This document shows positions 51,308-59,195 of a stretch of DNA of 64,000 nt, piece after piece. Positions within the stretch are counted from its first letter, which is position 1. Every line of letters begins with the position of its first letter. Under the pieces are notes generated by a model. That model searched no databases. It was not told where the DNA came from and was given only the letters and a program-made list of their open reading frames with translations. The stretch spans positions 1 through 64,000 of the forward strand of contig JAILOK010000056.1 of assembly GCA_024690825.1 (NCBI GenBank), given 5' to 3'. The position numbers were made by a program, and so were the translations under genes. Source of the DNA: Lachnospiraceae bacterium (GTDB lineage: Bacteria > Bacillota > Clostridia > Lachnospirales > Lachnospiraceae).

Positions 51308-52341
51308 TGGCGGGAATATTTTCAAGATTATCGGGATTCTTTTCACAATATGAAGAGATCTCGGAGGATTTCTACGAGGAACTCGAAGAAACCCTTGTCA
51401 TGGGGGATGTTGGTGTTTCATCGACCGAAGAGATCATAGAAGAATTAAGAAAAAGGGTGGCCGGGCAGAAGACGGGCTCTCCCGAAGAATGCAGGCTTCT
51501 GCTTTCCAATATAGTAAAGGAAAGGCTTGATGAAACCGCATCGCCGTCCGACTATGATTTCGAATTGAAAAAGTGCGTCATTCTTGTAGTCGGAGTGAAC
51601 GGTGTCGGAAAAACTACAACCGTAGGAAAACTTGCAGCCAGATATAAAAGACTCGGAAAGAATGTGATGCTCGCCGCCGCAGATACATTCAGGGCGGCAG
51701 CCGGCGAACAGCTCGATGTCTGGGCGGAACGCGCGGGCGTACAGATAATAAAAGGAAGAGACGGCGGAGATCCCGGCGCTGTAGTCTTTGATGCCATACA
51801 GGCGGCCAAGGCAAGGAATATAGATGTGCTGATCTGCGACACTGCGGGAAGACTGCACAATAAAAAGAACCTGATGAACGAATTGAAGAAGATCAATTCC
51901 ATCATCACTTCGGAGTATCCGGAATGCACGAAGGAGACTCTGGTTGTCGTAGATGCTTCCACAGGACAGAATGCCAAGGAACAGGCACGCGAATTCAAAG
52001 AAGTCACCGATGTATCGGGAGTTGTGCTTACAAAACTTGACGGAAGCGCAAAGGGCGGCATAGTCATAGCCATTGAATCGGAACTGTCCATCCCGGTGAA
52101 ATTTGTCGGTGTCGGGGAAAAGATCACCGATCTGAAGAAATTTGATTCCACAGGTTACGCTGCGGCGCTTACCGGAAGCGAGGAACTTGTGGCGCGCGAA
52201 GAGGAAAAGGCAAAGGATATAGAGGCCAGAACGGTAGTATATGCGACTGAAGACGGCAAGGGTGAAGTTGTCGTCGGTGCAAGTGAACAGGAAAAGGAAG
52301 ATGCTTTTGCATTCTTCAGGAGTCTGAGAGGAGAATCATAG
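51307..52341 (+). CDS. ftsY: Signal recognition particle receptor FtsY
   Basis: FtsY is the membrane-associated SRP receptor GTPase. The 344-residue protein is mostly NG domain: G1 GVNGVGKTT, DTFRAAAGEQL, DTAGRLHNKKNLMNEL, TKLDGSAKGG and GVGEKITDL. The acidic A domain of some FtsY proteins is nearly absent, as in many Firmicutes; a short amphipathic N-terminal helix (MAGIFSRLSGFFSQYEE) probably contacts the membrane. It lies in one operon with smc; its partner ffh is 1.7 kb downstream. Confidence 0.97.
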   Translation: MAGIFSRLSGFFSQYEEISEDFYEELEETLVMGDVGVSSTEEIIEELRKRVAGQKTGSPEECRLLLSNIVKERLDETASPSDYDFELKKCVILVVGVNGVGKTTTVGKLAARYKRLGKNVMLAAADTFRAAAGEQLDVWAERAGVQIIKGRDGGDPGAVVFDAIQAAKARNIDVLICDTAGRLHNKKNLMNELKKINSIITSEYPECTKETLVVVDASTGQNAKEQAREFKEVTDVSGVVLTKLDGSAKGGIVIAIESELSIPVKFVGVGEKITDLKKFDSTGYAAALTGSEELVAREEEKAKDIEARTVVYATEDGKGEVVVGASEQEKEDAFAFFRSLRGES

Positions 52342-52351
52342 GAGTACGAAT

Positions 52352-53578
52352 ATGAAAGAATATCTTACGCTGAGTGCTTTTGAAGAGGCTGCCGACAAGG
52401 TTAAAGAGGTGACGGTAGAGACACCGCTCATATACAGTGAGTATTATTCGCAGCTTGCCGGAAACGGAAACAAGGTTTTCTTAAAGCCCGAAAATATGCA
52501 GAGAACCGGTGCATATAAGCTGAGGGGTGCATATTACCGGATCAGCACTCTTTCCGAAAAAGAAAGGAAAAAGGGTGTCATAACCGCATCAGCGGGAAAT
52601 CATGCACAGGGAGTTGCCTATGCCGCAAAACAGTACGGATGTAAAGCCGTGATCGTGATGCCGAATACAACCCCGCTCATAAAGGTAAACAGGACAAAGG
52701 CACTGGGAGCCGAAGTGATCCTGTTTGGAGATGTTTACGATGAAGCCTGTGAAAAGGCTCTGGAGCTTGCGAAAAGTAAGGGATATACATTTGTGCATCC
52801 CTTTGATGATCCCTGTGTTGCCACGGGTCAGGGAAGCATTGCGATGGAGATCTTCAAGGAACAGCCTCTTACTGATGTAATACTTGTTCCTGTCGGTGGA
52901 GGCGGACTGGCAACGGGGGTTTCCGTTCTCACAAAACTTCTTCATCCCAAATGTATGGTTTACGGTGTGGAGCCCGAAGGCGCCGCATGTCTTTCAGCCT
53001 CCTTCAAAAAAGGCGAAGTGACGACTCTTCCGAGTGTATCCACGATAGCGGACGGTACCGCAGTGAAGACTCCGGGAGAAAAGATATTTCCGTATCTTAA
53101 GGAAAACATAGACAGGATAGTCACTGTTGATGACGCAGATCTTGTCATGGCCTTTCTCGATATGGTCGAAAACCACAAGATGATAGTTGAAAATTCCGGC
53201 CTTCTTGCCGTTGCCGCTCTTAAAAAGCTCAAATGCAAAAACAAGAAAATAGTCTGCATCCTTTCAGGCGGAAACATGGATGTCATAACAATGTCTTCCG
53301 TGGTACAACAGGGACTTATTTACCGCGACAGGATATTTACCGTATCCGTGCTCCTTCCGGACAAACCGGGTGAACTGCAGAAGGTTGCCGGCGTGATAGC
53401 CAAAGCCAACGGAAATGTCATCAAGCTTGAACACAATCAGTTCGTGACAACAAACAGGAGCGCTCAGGTGGAGCTTCGCATAACGCTTGAAGCCTTCGGA
53501 ACCGGGCACAAGGATCAGATCTTAAAGGAACTTGACAGAGAGGGCTTTATGCCGAAGATCGTAAGGACCACGCTGTAA
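52352..53578 (+). CDS. ilvA: Threonine ammonia-lyase
   Basis: A PLP-dependent enzyme that turns threonine into 2-oxobutyrate. The 408-residue protein has the PLP lysine in QRTGAYKLRGAYYRI, SAGNHAQGVAYAA, the glycine loop PVGGGGLATGV and a single C-terminal ACT domain (about 328-408, ending in the MPKIVRTTL strand). This length with one ACT domain fits the shorter Firmicutes type (TdcB/IlvA-like), so catabolic or biosynthetic use is open. It lies 10 bases after ftsY and one base before ylxM, thus inserted into the SRP gene set. Confidence 0.95.
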   Translation: MKEYLTLSAFEEAADKVKEVTVETPLIYSEYYSQLAGNGNKVFLKPENMQRTGAYKLRGAYYRISTLSEKERKKGVITASAGNHAQGVAYAAKQYGCKAVIVMPNTTPLIKVNRTKALGAEVILFGDVYDEACEKALELAKSKGYTFVHPFDDPCVATGQGSIAMEIFKEQPLTDVILVPVGGGGLATGVSVLTKLLHPKCMVYGVEPEGAACLSASFKKGEVTTLPSVSTIADGTAVKTPGEKIFPYLKENIDRIVTVDDADLVMAFLDMVENHKMIVENSGLLAVAALKKLKCKNKKIVCILSGGNMDVITMSSVVQQGLIYRDRIFTVSVLLPDKPGELQKVAGVIAKANGNVIKLEHNQFVTTNRSAQVELRITLEAFGTGHKDQILKELDREGFMPKIVRTTL

Positions 53579-53579
53579 G

Positions 53580-53900
53580 ATGGATAAACTGGTTAAAAGA
53601 GCCGTTCTTTTTGATCATTACGGCGAACTTCTGAATGACAAACAAAAAAGGATAGTTGAGTATACCGTATCGGAGGATATGTCGCTTTCGGAGATCGGAG
53701 AGCAGGAGGGCATCACAAGACAGGCTGCGTCGGATCTCTTAAAAAGGGCCGATGAAAGACTTCTTGAATTTGAAGATAAACTCGGGATGATAAGAAAAAC
53801 GAAGAACATCCTGGAAAGAGTCGGAAGCATCAGGGAACACGGGGTTGATGGATTTATTGAAAATGAGCTGAAAAACATAGAAAATGAGCTTGGTATCTGA
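53580..53900 (+). CDS. ylxM: YlxM-family putative DNA-binding protein (SRP-associated)
   Basis: A 106-residue helix-turn-helix protein. The segment ISEIGEQEGITRQAASDLLK-like LSEIGEQEGITRQAASDLLK is a sigma-70 region 4-type fold, typical of YlxM. In Streptococcus YlxM affects SRP GTPase activity. It lies upstream of ffh, as in most Firmicutes, but here a terminator/promoter overlap separates the two. Confidence 0.94.
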   Translation: MDKLVKRAVLFDHYGELLNDKQKRIVEYTVSEDMSLSEIGEQEGITRQAASDLLKRADERLLEFEDKLGMIRKTKNILERVGSIREHGVDGFIENELKNIENELGI

Positions 53901-53958
53901 CAGGGCAGGGTTTTATCATATAAAACCGGCAGCCCGGCGGTATATGCTCTATTGAAGG

Positions 53959-54008
53959 AACTGCTGTCAAGAAAAAATGTTGACAGTGGTTTTTTTGTGT
54001 GGTAGTAT
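53959..54008 (+). promoter_or_regulatory. Terminator after ylxM fused to the ffh promoter
   Basis: A 12-bp stem (53959-53970 with 53980-53991, including two G-T pairs) followed by a T-run to 53996 ends the plsX-ylxM transcript. The right arm contains TTGACA (53980-53985), which with a 17-base spacer and TAGTAT (54003-54008) makes the ffh promoter. The T-run is the spacer of that promoter. A second hairpin (53909-53916 with 53920-53927) precedes it. Confidence 0.75.
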
Positions 54009-54038
54009 AACAGGGCTGTTTATTTTGGGAGGATAAAA

Positions 54039-55388
54039 ATGGCATTTGAAAGCCTTACCGATAAACTCCAGAATGTGTTCAAATCGCTGAAGTCAAAGGG
54101 ATCTTTGACACAAGAGGATGTGAAGACTGCCCTAAAAGAAGTGAAGATGGCGCTTTTGGAAGCGGACGTGAACTTCAGGGTCGTAAAGCAGTTTGTGAAC
54201 TCTGTTACGGAAAAGGCAGTCGGCGCAGATGTGATGAACGGCTTAAATCCCGGTCAGATGGTGGTGAAGATCGTAAATGAGGAGATGACAAGCCTCATGG
54301 GATCGGATACAAGCGAGCTTACTTTCGCTCCGGGAAAATCGGTCACCGTCATCATGATGTGCGGCCTGAACGGCGCCGGTAAAACGACTACCTGCGGTAA
54401 GCTTGCGGCTAAGCTTAAGACAAAGGGAAAAAAGGTTCTTCTTACTGCCTGTGATGTCTACAGACCCGCAGCCATAAAACAGCTTCAGGTTAACGGAGAA
54501 AAGACAGAAACCGATGTGTTTACCCTGGGCGATGATAAAAGCCCCGTAATCATAGCAGAGGAAGCCGTAAGTCATGCCGAAAAGAACGGATATAATGTTG
54601 TTATCCTCGATACGGCAGGACGCCAGCAGATAGATGAGGAACTGATGGATGAGCTTGCAAGGATCAAGGCTTCCGTTACCGTGCATGATACCATACTTGT
54701 TGTGGATGCCTGTACCGGACAGGCTGCGGTGGATGTGGCTTCGGGCTTTGACGAAAAAGTCGGCATCGACGGAGTGATACTGACCAAGCTTGACGGTGAT
54801 TCAAGAGGCGGTGCTGCCCTTTCCATAAGGGCGATCACCGGAAAACCGATCCTTTTTGCCGCGACCGGCGAAAAGCCCACGGACTTTGAACAGTTCTATC
54901 CCGACAGGATGGCGTCAAGGATCCTCGGAATGGGGGATGTTCTCTCTCTTATCGAAAAGGCAGCCGAAAATGTCGATATAGAGACATCAAAAAACATGAA
55001 CGCCAAACTGAAGAAGGGGCGTTTTGATTTTAACGACTATATCGACAGCATGAAGCAGGTGAACAGGATGGGCGGCATGACATCCGTGCTCTCAATGATG
55101 GGCATGGGAGGAAAAAACATGCCGGCGATAGATGAGGCATCGTTAAAACGCAACGAGGCGATAATCTTTTCGATGACTCCGGCCGAAAGAGCCGATCCCA
55201 AACTTTTGAATCCTAAAAGAAAGCACAGGATAGCAAAGGGAGCAGGGGTTGACATAATGTATGTGAACCGTCTCGTCAAGCAGTTTGAACAGGCATCAAA
55301 GCTCATGAAACAGATGGGCGGGAGCATGAAAAAAGGTAAAATGGGATTGGGTTCGCTGAACAGTCTCATGAGGAACCTGAAGATATGA
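54039..55388 (+). CDS. ffh: Signal recognition particle protein Ffh
   Basis: Ffh binds signal peptides and SRP RNA and targets ribosomes to FtsY. The 449-residue protein has the N domain, G1 GLNGAGKTT, DVYRPAAIKQLQ, DTAGRQQIDEELM, TKLDGDSRGGAALS, and a methionine-rich M domain (about 300-449: MGGMTSVLSMMGMG, KRKHRIAKGAG, and a Met-rich tail). GGGAGG precedes the ATG. It leads the ffh-rpsP-khpA-rimM-trmD unit. The SRP RNA gene was not found in the window. Confidence 0.98.
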   Translation: MAFESLTDKLQNVFKSLKSKGSLTQEDVKTALKEVKMALLEADVNFRVVKQFVNSVTEKAVGADVMNGLNPGQMVVKIVNEEMTSLMGSDTSELTFAPGKSVTVIMMCGLNGAGKTTTCGKLAAKLKTKGKKVLLTACDVYRPAAIKQLQVNGEKTETDVFTLGDDKSPVIIAEEAVSHAEKNGYNVVILDTAGRQQIDEELMDELARIKASVTVHDTILVVDACTGQAAVDVASGFDEKVGIDGVILTKLDGDSRGGAALSIRAITGKPILFAATGEKPTDFEQFYPDRMASRILGMGDVLSLIEKAAENVDIETSKNMNAKLKKGRFDFNDYIDSMKQVNRMGGMTSVLSMMGMGGKNMPAIDEASLKRNEAIIFSMTPAERADPKLLNPKRKHRIAKGAGVDIMYVNRLVKQFEQASKLMKQMGGSMKKGKMGLGSLNSLMRNLKI

Positions 55389-55415
55389 TGTGATCACCAC
55401 GGCCGCACATCCTTT

Positions 55416-55444
55416 TTGGGAGAAGCGGATCAGTGAGATAATAA
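55416..55444 (+). promoter_or_regulatory. Possible internal promoter before rpsP
   Basis: TTGGGA (55416-55421), 17 bases, TAATAA (55439-55444). Weak match; rpsP may also be read from the ffh promoter. Confidence 0.3.
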
Positions 55445-55478
55445 AAAACATTTTTACAAGAGAAAGGAAATTAAAGAA

Positions 55479-55721
55479 ATGGTAAAGATCAGACTCAGAA
55501 GAATCGGAAAGAAGAAGGCACCTTTTTACAGGATCGTTGTTGCGGATTCAAGGACATCCATGCAGGGAAGCACTGTTGCCGAGATCGGAACCTATGATCC
55601 CTTAAAGGAGCCGGCAGAGATAAAGATAAACGAGGAAGAAGCAAAGAAGTGGCTCGGTAACGGAGCACAGCCCACAGTGACTGTTTCAAGACTCTTCAAG
55701 CAGGCCGGCATAGTAAAGTGA
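55479..55721 (+). CDS. rpsP: 30S ribosomal protein S16
   Basis: An 80-residue small-subunit protein with the family opening [20 protein letters not shown] followed by [19 protein letters not shown]. Gene order rpsP-khpA-rimM-trmD-rplS is conserved across Firmicutes. AAAGGAAA lies before the ATG. Confidence 0.98.
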   Translation: MVKIRLRRIGKKKAPFYRIVVADSRTSMQGSTVAEIGTYDPLKEPAEIKINEEEAKKWLGNGAQPTVTVSRLFKQAGIVK

Positions 55722-55746
55722 TCCGGGGATCGGAGGTTAACGATAG

Positions 55747-55980
55747 ATGAAAGAATTGGTTGAGGTGCTGGCAAAGGCCCTTGTCGACAAACCCGACGAG
55801 GTTGCCGTAACCCAGACCGAGGACAGCGACAGCATAACTGTCGAACTTGAGGTTGCCCAATCCGATATGGGCAAAGTCATAGGGAAATCCGGGCGCATCG
55901 CAAAGGCTATCAGGGCCGTGGTCAAAGCGGCGTCTTCAAAGACCGATAAAAGGGTGAATGTGGAAATAATCCAGAAATGA
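55747..55980 (+). CDS. khpA: KH-domain RNA-binding protein KhpA
   Basis: A 77-residue single KH domain (YlqC/KhpA) with the GKSGRIAKAIRAVVKAA core that carries the GxxG loop. KhpA pairs with KhpB/Jag and binds RNA; in streptococci it affects cell elongation and division. It overlaps rimM by four bases. Confidence 0.95.
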   Translation: MKELVEVLAKALVDKPDEVAVTQTEDSDSITVELEVAQSDMGKVIGKSGRIAKAIRAVVKAASSKTDKRVNVEIIQK

Positions 55981-56489
55981 CAAAAAATGACTATGTTCAG
56001 ATAGGAACAGTGACCACCACCCATTCTCTTAAGGGAGAAGTCAAGATATTTCCGCTGACGGATGAGGTAAGCAGATTTGATGATCTTGAAGAATGCATAC
56101 TCATCCGGAACGGAAAAGAGATCCCCGTAACAAAGGAAAGGGTTAAATATTTCAAGAATCTCGTTATAGTTAAATTTAAGGAATTCAACGACATAAGCGA
56201 AGTTGAAGGTTTCAGGGGCGCCGGGCTCTTTGTTACTCGGGAGAACGCTGTTAAGCTTGAAGAAGACGAATACTTTGAGACCGATCTTCTGGGAATGGAA
56301 GTGTTTGACGAGGAAGGGACAAGGATCGGAAGTCTTGAAGAGATAATCCGCACAGGGGCAAATGATGTCTATTCCGTAAGGGCTGAAGACGGGAAAGAGA
56401 TACTTATTCCCGCCATAAAACAGTGTATCCTTGATGTGGATACGGATGAAGGAAGGATGAAGGTACATCTTCTTAAAGGACTGGTGTGA
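55977..56489 (+). CDS. rimM: Ribosome maturation factor RimM
   Basis: RimM binds S19 and helps assemble the 30S head. The 170-residue protein has the N-terminal RimM domain (IGTVTTTHSLKGEVKIFPLTD) and a C-terminal PRC barrel (about 95-170, LLGMEVFDEEGTRIG and ILIPAIKQCILDVD). It is coupled to khpA at its start and to trmD at its end (TGATG). Confidence 0.96.
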   Translation: MTKNDYVQIGTVTTTHSLKGEVKIFPLTDEVSRFDDLEECILIRNGKEIPVTKERVKYFKNLVIVKFKEFNDISEVEGFRGAGLFVTRENAVKLEEDEYFETDLLGMEVFDEEGTRIGSLEEIIRTGANDVYSVRAEDGKEILIPAIKQCILDVDTDEGRMKVHLLKGLV

Positions 56490-57196
56490 TGCATTTTACG
56501 GTTCTGACACTGTTTCCTGAGCTGATCAGGGATACATTTATGACAGGCATAACGGGACGCGCCGTAGCAAACGGTCTTATCACGCTTGATACCGTTAATA
56601 TCAGGGATCATGCAGTGAACGCCTACGGGAGCGTGGATGATTATACCTACGGCGGCGGAGCGGGCATGCTCATGATGTGCGAGCCTGTCTATAACGCTTT
56701 TGCCGAAGCGAAAAAAAAGCCTGAAAACAAGGACTGCCGTGTTGTATATCTTACACCTGTGGGAAAGACCTTCGATGAGGATACGGCAAGGGATCTTTCA
56801 AAAGAAGGATCACTTATCCTTCTTTGCGGTCATTATGAGGGCGTTGACGAAAGAGTTCTCGATGAGATCGTGACGGATCGTATTTCAATAGGTGATTATG
56901 TGCTGACCGGAGGAGAACTGCCTGCTCTTATTGTAATGGATGCGGTGTCGAGACTCATACCCGGAGTGCTGGGAAACGATGAGTCGAGCGAAGATGAATC
57001 CTTCGGGAACGGTCTTTTGGAGTATCCGCAGTATACCAGACCGCCAAAGTGGCATGACAGGGAAGTGCCGGAAATCCTGCTTTCGGGAGATCACAAAAAG
57101 GTTGACCAGTACAGGATGAGAGAGGCCAGGCGAAAGACAAAGGAGCTGCGGCCTGAATTATACGGGGAATATATTAAAAAAAGAGGCATTTTTTAG
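56489..57196 (+). CDS. trmD: tRNA (guanine(37)-N1)-methyltransferase
   Basis: TrmD methylates G37 of tRNAs and prevents +1 frameshifting. The 235-residue SPOUT enzyme starts MHFTVLTLFPELI. The knot region is LLCGHYEGVDERVLDEIV and ISIGDYVLTGGELPALI; YGGGAGMLM is also typical. The ATG at 56489 overlaps the rimM stop; the GTG three bases upstream would add one residue. Confidence 0.97.
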   Translation: MHFTVLTLFPELIRDTFMTGITGRAVANGLITLDTVNIRDHAVNAYGSVDDYTYGGGAGMLMMCEPVYNAFAEAKKKPENKDCRVVYLTPVGKTFDEDTARDLSKEGSLILLCGHYEGVDERVLDEIVTDRISIGDYVLTGGELPALIVMDAVSRLIPGVLGNDESSEDESFGNGLLEYPQYTRPPKWHDREVPEILLSGDHKKVDQYRMREARRKTKELRPELYGEYIKKRGIF

Positions 57197-57225
57197 TTGA
57201 TTATTCAACAGAAGTGTGTTAAAAT
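57197..57225 (+). promoter_or_regulatory. Promoter of rplS
   Basis: TTGATT (57197-57202, starting right after the trmD stop), 17-base spacer, TAAAAT (57220-57225). Confidence 0.75.
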
Positions 57226-57228
57226 GTT

Positions 57229-57294
57229 GGTTCGTGAGACCGGACGGTCCTCTGGCATCCATAGGGGCTGCGAAAGAACGTCTGAAATATAGGA
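57229..57294 (+). ncRNA. Candidate L19 ribosomal-protein leader RNA
   Basis: The rplS leader between the promoter and the ribosome site AGGAGG has pairing potential: GACC/GGTC with a four-base loop, CCTCT/AGGGG after it, and an outer GTTC/GAAC pair. Firmicutes are known to carry an autoregulatory L19 leader at this position. The match is by position and rough fold only; no covariance model was run. Confidence 0.45.
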
Positions 57295-57301
57295 GGATAA
57301 T

Positions 57302-57652
57302 ATGAGCGATATAATCAGAGAGATTGAAGAAGAACAGAAAAAGAAAGAACTTCCTCAGTTCAACACCGGAGATACCGTCAGAGTTCACAACAAGATCAAG
57401 GAAGGCAACAGGGAAAGAGTCCAGGTCTTTGAGGGAACTGTATTAAAGAAACAGGGCGGCAACACATCAAGAGCCACCTTTACGGTCAGGAAGATCTCAA
57501 ACGGTGTCGGAGTTGAGAAGACATGGCCGATCCACTCGCCCTTCATTGAGAAGATCGAGGTTGTAAGGCGCGGTAAGGTAAGAAGAGCAAAGCTTTTCTA
57601 TTTGAGAAAGCTTACCGGAAAGAGGGCAAAGGTAAAGGAAGCCATCGACTGA
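57302..57652 (+). CDS. rplS: 50S ribosomal protein L19
   Basis: A 116-residue large-subunit protein at the subunit interface. [35 protein letters not shown] and the C-terminal [19 protein letters not shown] are family hallmarks. It has its own promoter, leader and terminator, so it can be expressed apart from trmD. Confidence 0.98.
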   Translation: MSDIIREIEEEQKKKELPQFNTGDTVRVHNKIKEGNRERVQVFEGTVLKKQGGNTSRATFTVRKISNGVGVEKTWPIHSPFIEKIEVVRRGKVRRAKLFYLRKLTGKRAKVKEAID

Positions 57653-57666
57653 TAAGATATCAACGG

Positions 57667-57700
57667 ACCGCAGGAAGCGAAAGTTTCCTGCGGTTTTTTT
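57667..57700 (+). terminator. Intrinsic terminator after rplS
   Basis: ACCGCAGGAA (57667-57676) pairs with TTCCTGCGGT (57685-57694), followed by a run of seven Ts. Confidence 0.93.
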
Positions 57701-57738
57701 GACGGATCATCCATTGTCTTACTTTCCGCGATAAACTA

Positions 57739-57747
57739 TGGTAAAAT
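57739..57747 (+). promoter_or_regulatory. Extended -10 promoter of the first lepB
   Basis: TGGTAAAAT (57739-57747) is an extended -10 (TGn-TAAAAT). The lepB ATG is only seven bases farther on, so transcription would start at or next to the start codon. A poor -35 region fits the extended type. Confidence 0.55.
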
Positions 57748-57753
57748 CAGATC

Positions 57754-58341
57754 ATGAGCAGGAGAAGAAGCGGCGGTCTTTCTTTTTACGAAAAGAAAAA
57801 GACCATAACACACAATCAGATATATCAGTTCATCTCGTGGTTCGTTCTGACTTTGGGAGCGGTGCTCCTTGCATGGGTCGTGGTCTACGGATGGGGCATC
57901 AAGTCCGTCGTTATAGGTGATTCCATGTCCCCTGGCCTGGTGAACGGACAGGAGATCCTGATCGACAGGATCAGATATAATGTGCTTGAACCGAAAAGGG
58001 GAGATATCATAGTATTCAAGCCTAACGGAAATGAAAATGTTCATACATATGTCAAAAGAGTGGTTGGAGTACCCGGAGATTCGGTGCAGATAATGAACGG
58101 AATGTTGTTTCTTAACGGTACAGCCGTGCCGGATCTGTTTTCGGACAGCATAGCTGATCCCGGGATGATAGCCGAGGAACTGACTTTGGGGACAGATGAA
58201 TATTTTGTTATGGGTGATAACTGTAATTCTTCCGAAGACAGCAGGACTGCCAATATAGGCAATGTCAGGAAGGAATCGATAATAGGAAGGGCATGGTTTC
58301 ACATGGCAGGCGGCAATCAGGGTCTGGGTGTGATAAAGTGA
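57754..58341 (+). CDS. lepB: Signal peptidase I (first copy), possibly leaderless
   Basis: A 195-residue type I signal peptidase that cleaves secreted preproteins outside the membrane. One membrane span (about 29-48) is followed by the catalytic Ser57 (VIGDSMSPGL) and Lys101 (TYVKRVVGVPGD), and by GDNCNSSEDSR (box E). No Shine-Dalgarno sequence precedes the ATG, and the only -10-like sequence is seven bases upstream. The gene starts the lepB-rbgA-lepB-rnhB-ylqG-ylqH-yraN run. It is clearly diverged from the second copy 840 bases downstream. Confidence 0.94.
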   Translation: MSRRRSGGLSFYEKKKTITHNQIYQFISWFVLTLGAVLLAWVVVYGWGIKSVVIGDSMSPGLVNGQEILIDRIRYNVLEPKRGDIIVFKPNGNENVHTYVKRVVGVPGDSVQIMNGMLFLNGTAVPDLFSDSIADPGMIAEELTLGTDEYFVMGDNCNSSEDSRTANIGNVRKESIIGRAWFHMAGGNQGLGVIK

Positions 58342-58349
58342 GGTGAAGA

Positions 58350-59195
58350 ATGTCTGACTTTCACTGGTATCCGGGACATATGGCAAAGGCAAAGCGCGCC
58401 ATACTCGAAGATTTAAAACTCATAGATGTGGTGATCGAACTGACGGATGCCAGGGCACCGCTTTCCTCAAGAAATCCGGACATTAATAATATGGCGAACG
58501 GAAAGGGAAGGATAATGGTGATGAGTAAATCCGACCTTGCCGAGCCTTCAGGAAATGACAGCTGGACGCAGTATTTTAAGGATGAAGGCCTTGATGCAGC
58601 CTGTGTTGACATGAAAAGCGGCTCCGGCATGAAGAGGATCAGATCCCTGCTTATGGATGCCGCGGAAAAAAAACATGAAAAGGATAAAAGAAAAGGGATC
58701 AGGATGCAGCGTCCCGTGAGAGCGCTGGTATGCGGGATACCGAATGTAGGCAAATCCACCTTTATCAATTCGATGGCGAAAAGAAATGTCGCAAAAACAG
58801 GCAACAGACCCGGAGTGACAAAGGGAAAACAGTGGATAACGGTTTCAAAGGGGATCGAATTGCTTGATTCCCCCGGACTTCTGTGGCCGAAGATCGAAGA
58901 TGAGAAGGCTGCGCTCAATCTGGCGCTTTTAGGCTCAATGAATGACGAGGCGATCAATATTGAAAGACTGGTCGGTGAGCTTATAAGCATAATGGCTGAA
59001 AGATATCCCGGGATCCTTTCCGGTATGTATGGTGTAAGTGCCGGAGATGATGCCACGGCGGTGCTTTCAAAGATGGCCGGTTCGCTAAATATGCTTCAAA
59101 AAGGCGGAGAACCAGATCTGGACAGGGCGAGGCAGTTTCTGCTCGATTCCTTCAGAAACGGGAATTACGGGAGGATGACACTTGAGCTCCCCTAA
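58350..59195 (+). CDS. rbgA: Ribosome biogenesis GTPase RbgA
   Basis: RbgA (YlqF) is needed for late 50S assembly. The 281-residue protein has the circularly permuted GTPase order: G4 (MSKSDLAEP) comes first, then G1 GIPNVGKST and G3 DSPGLLWP. It begins with FHWYPGHMAKAKRAI, the family signature, and has a C-terminal helical domain. AGGTGA precedes the ATG. It is flanked by two signal peptidase genes, overlapping the second by 14 bases. Confidence 0.97.
   Translation: MSDFHWYPGHMAKAKRAILEDLKLIDVVIELTDARAPLSSRNPDINNMANGKGRIMVMSKSDLAEPSGNDSWTQYFKDEGLDAACVDMKSGSGMKRIRSLLMDAAEKKHEKDKRKGIRMQRPVRALVCGIPNVGKSTFINSMAKRNVAKTGNRPGVTKGKQWITVSKGIELLDSPGLLWPKIEDEKAALNLALLGSMNDEAINIERLVGELISIMAERYPGILSGMYGVSAGDDATAVLSKMAGSLNMLQKGGEPDLDRARQFLLDSFRNGNYGRMTLELP

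Noticed and set aside
53901-54038. SRP RNA gene between ylxM and ffh
   Set aside because: The region holds hairpins, but the conserved GGAA-type SRP Alu/S domain features and length were not found; terminator and promoter explain it.
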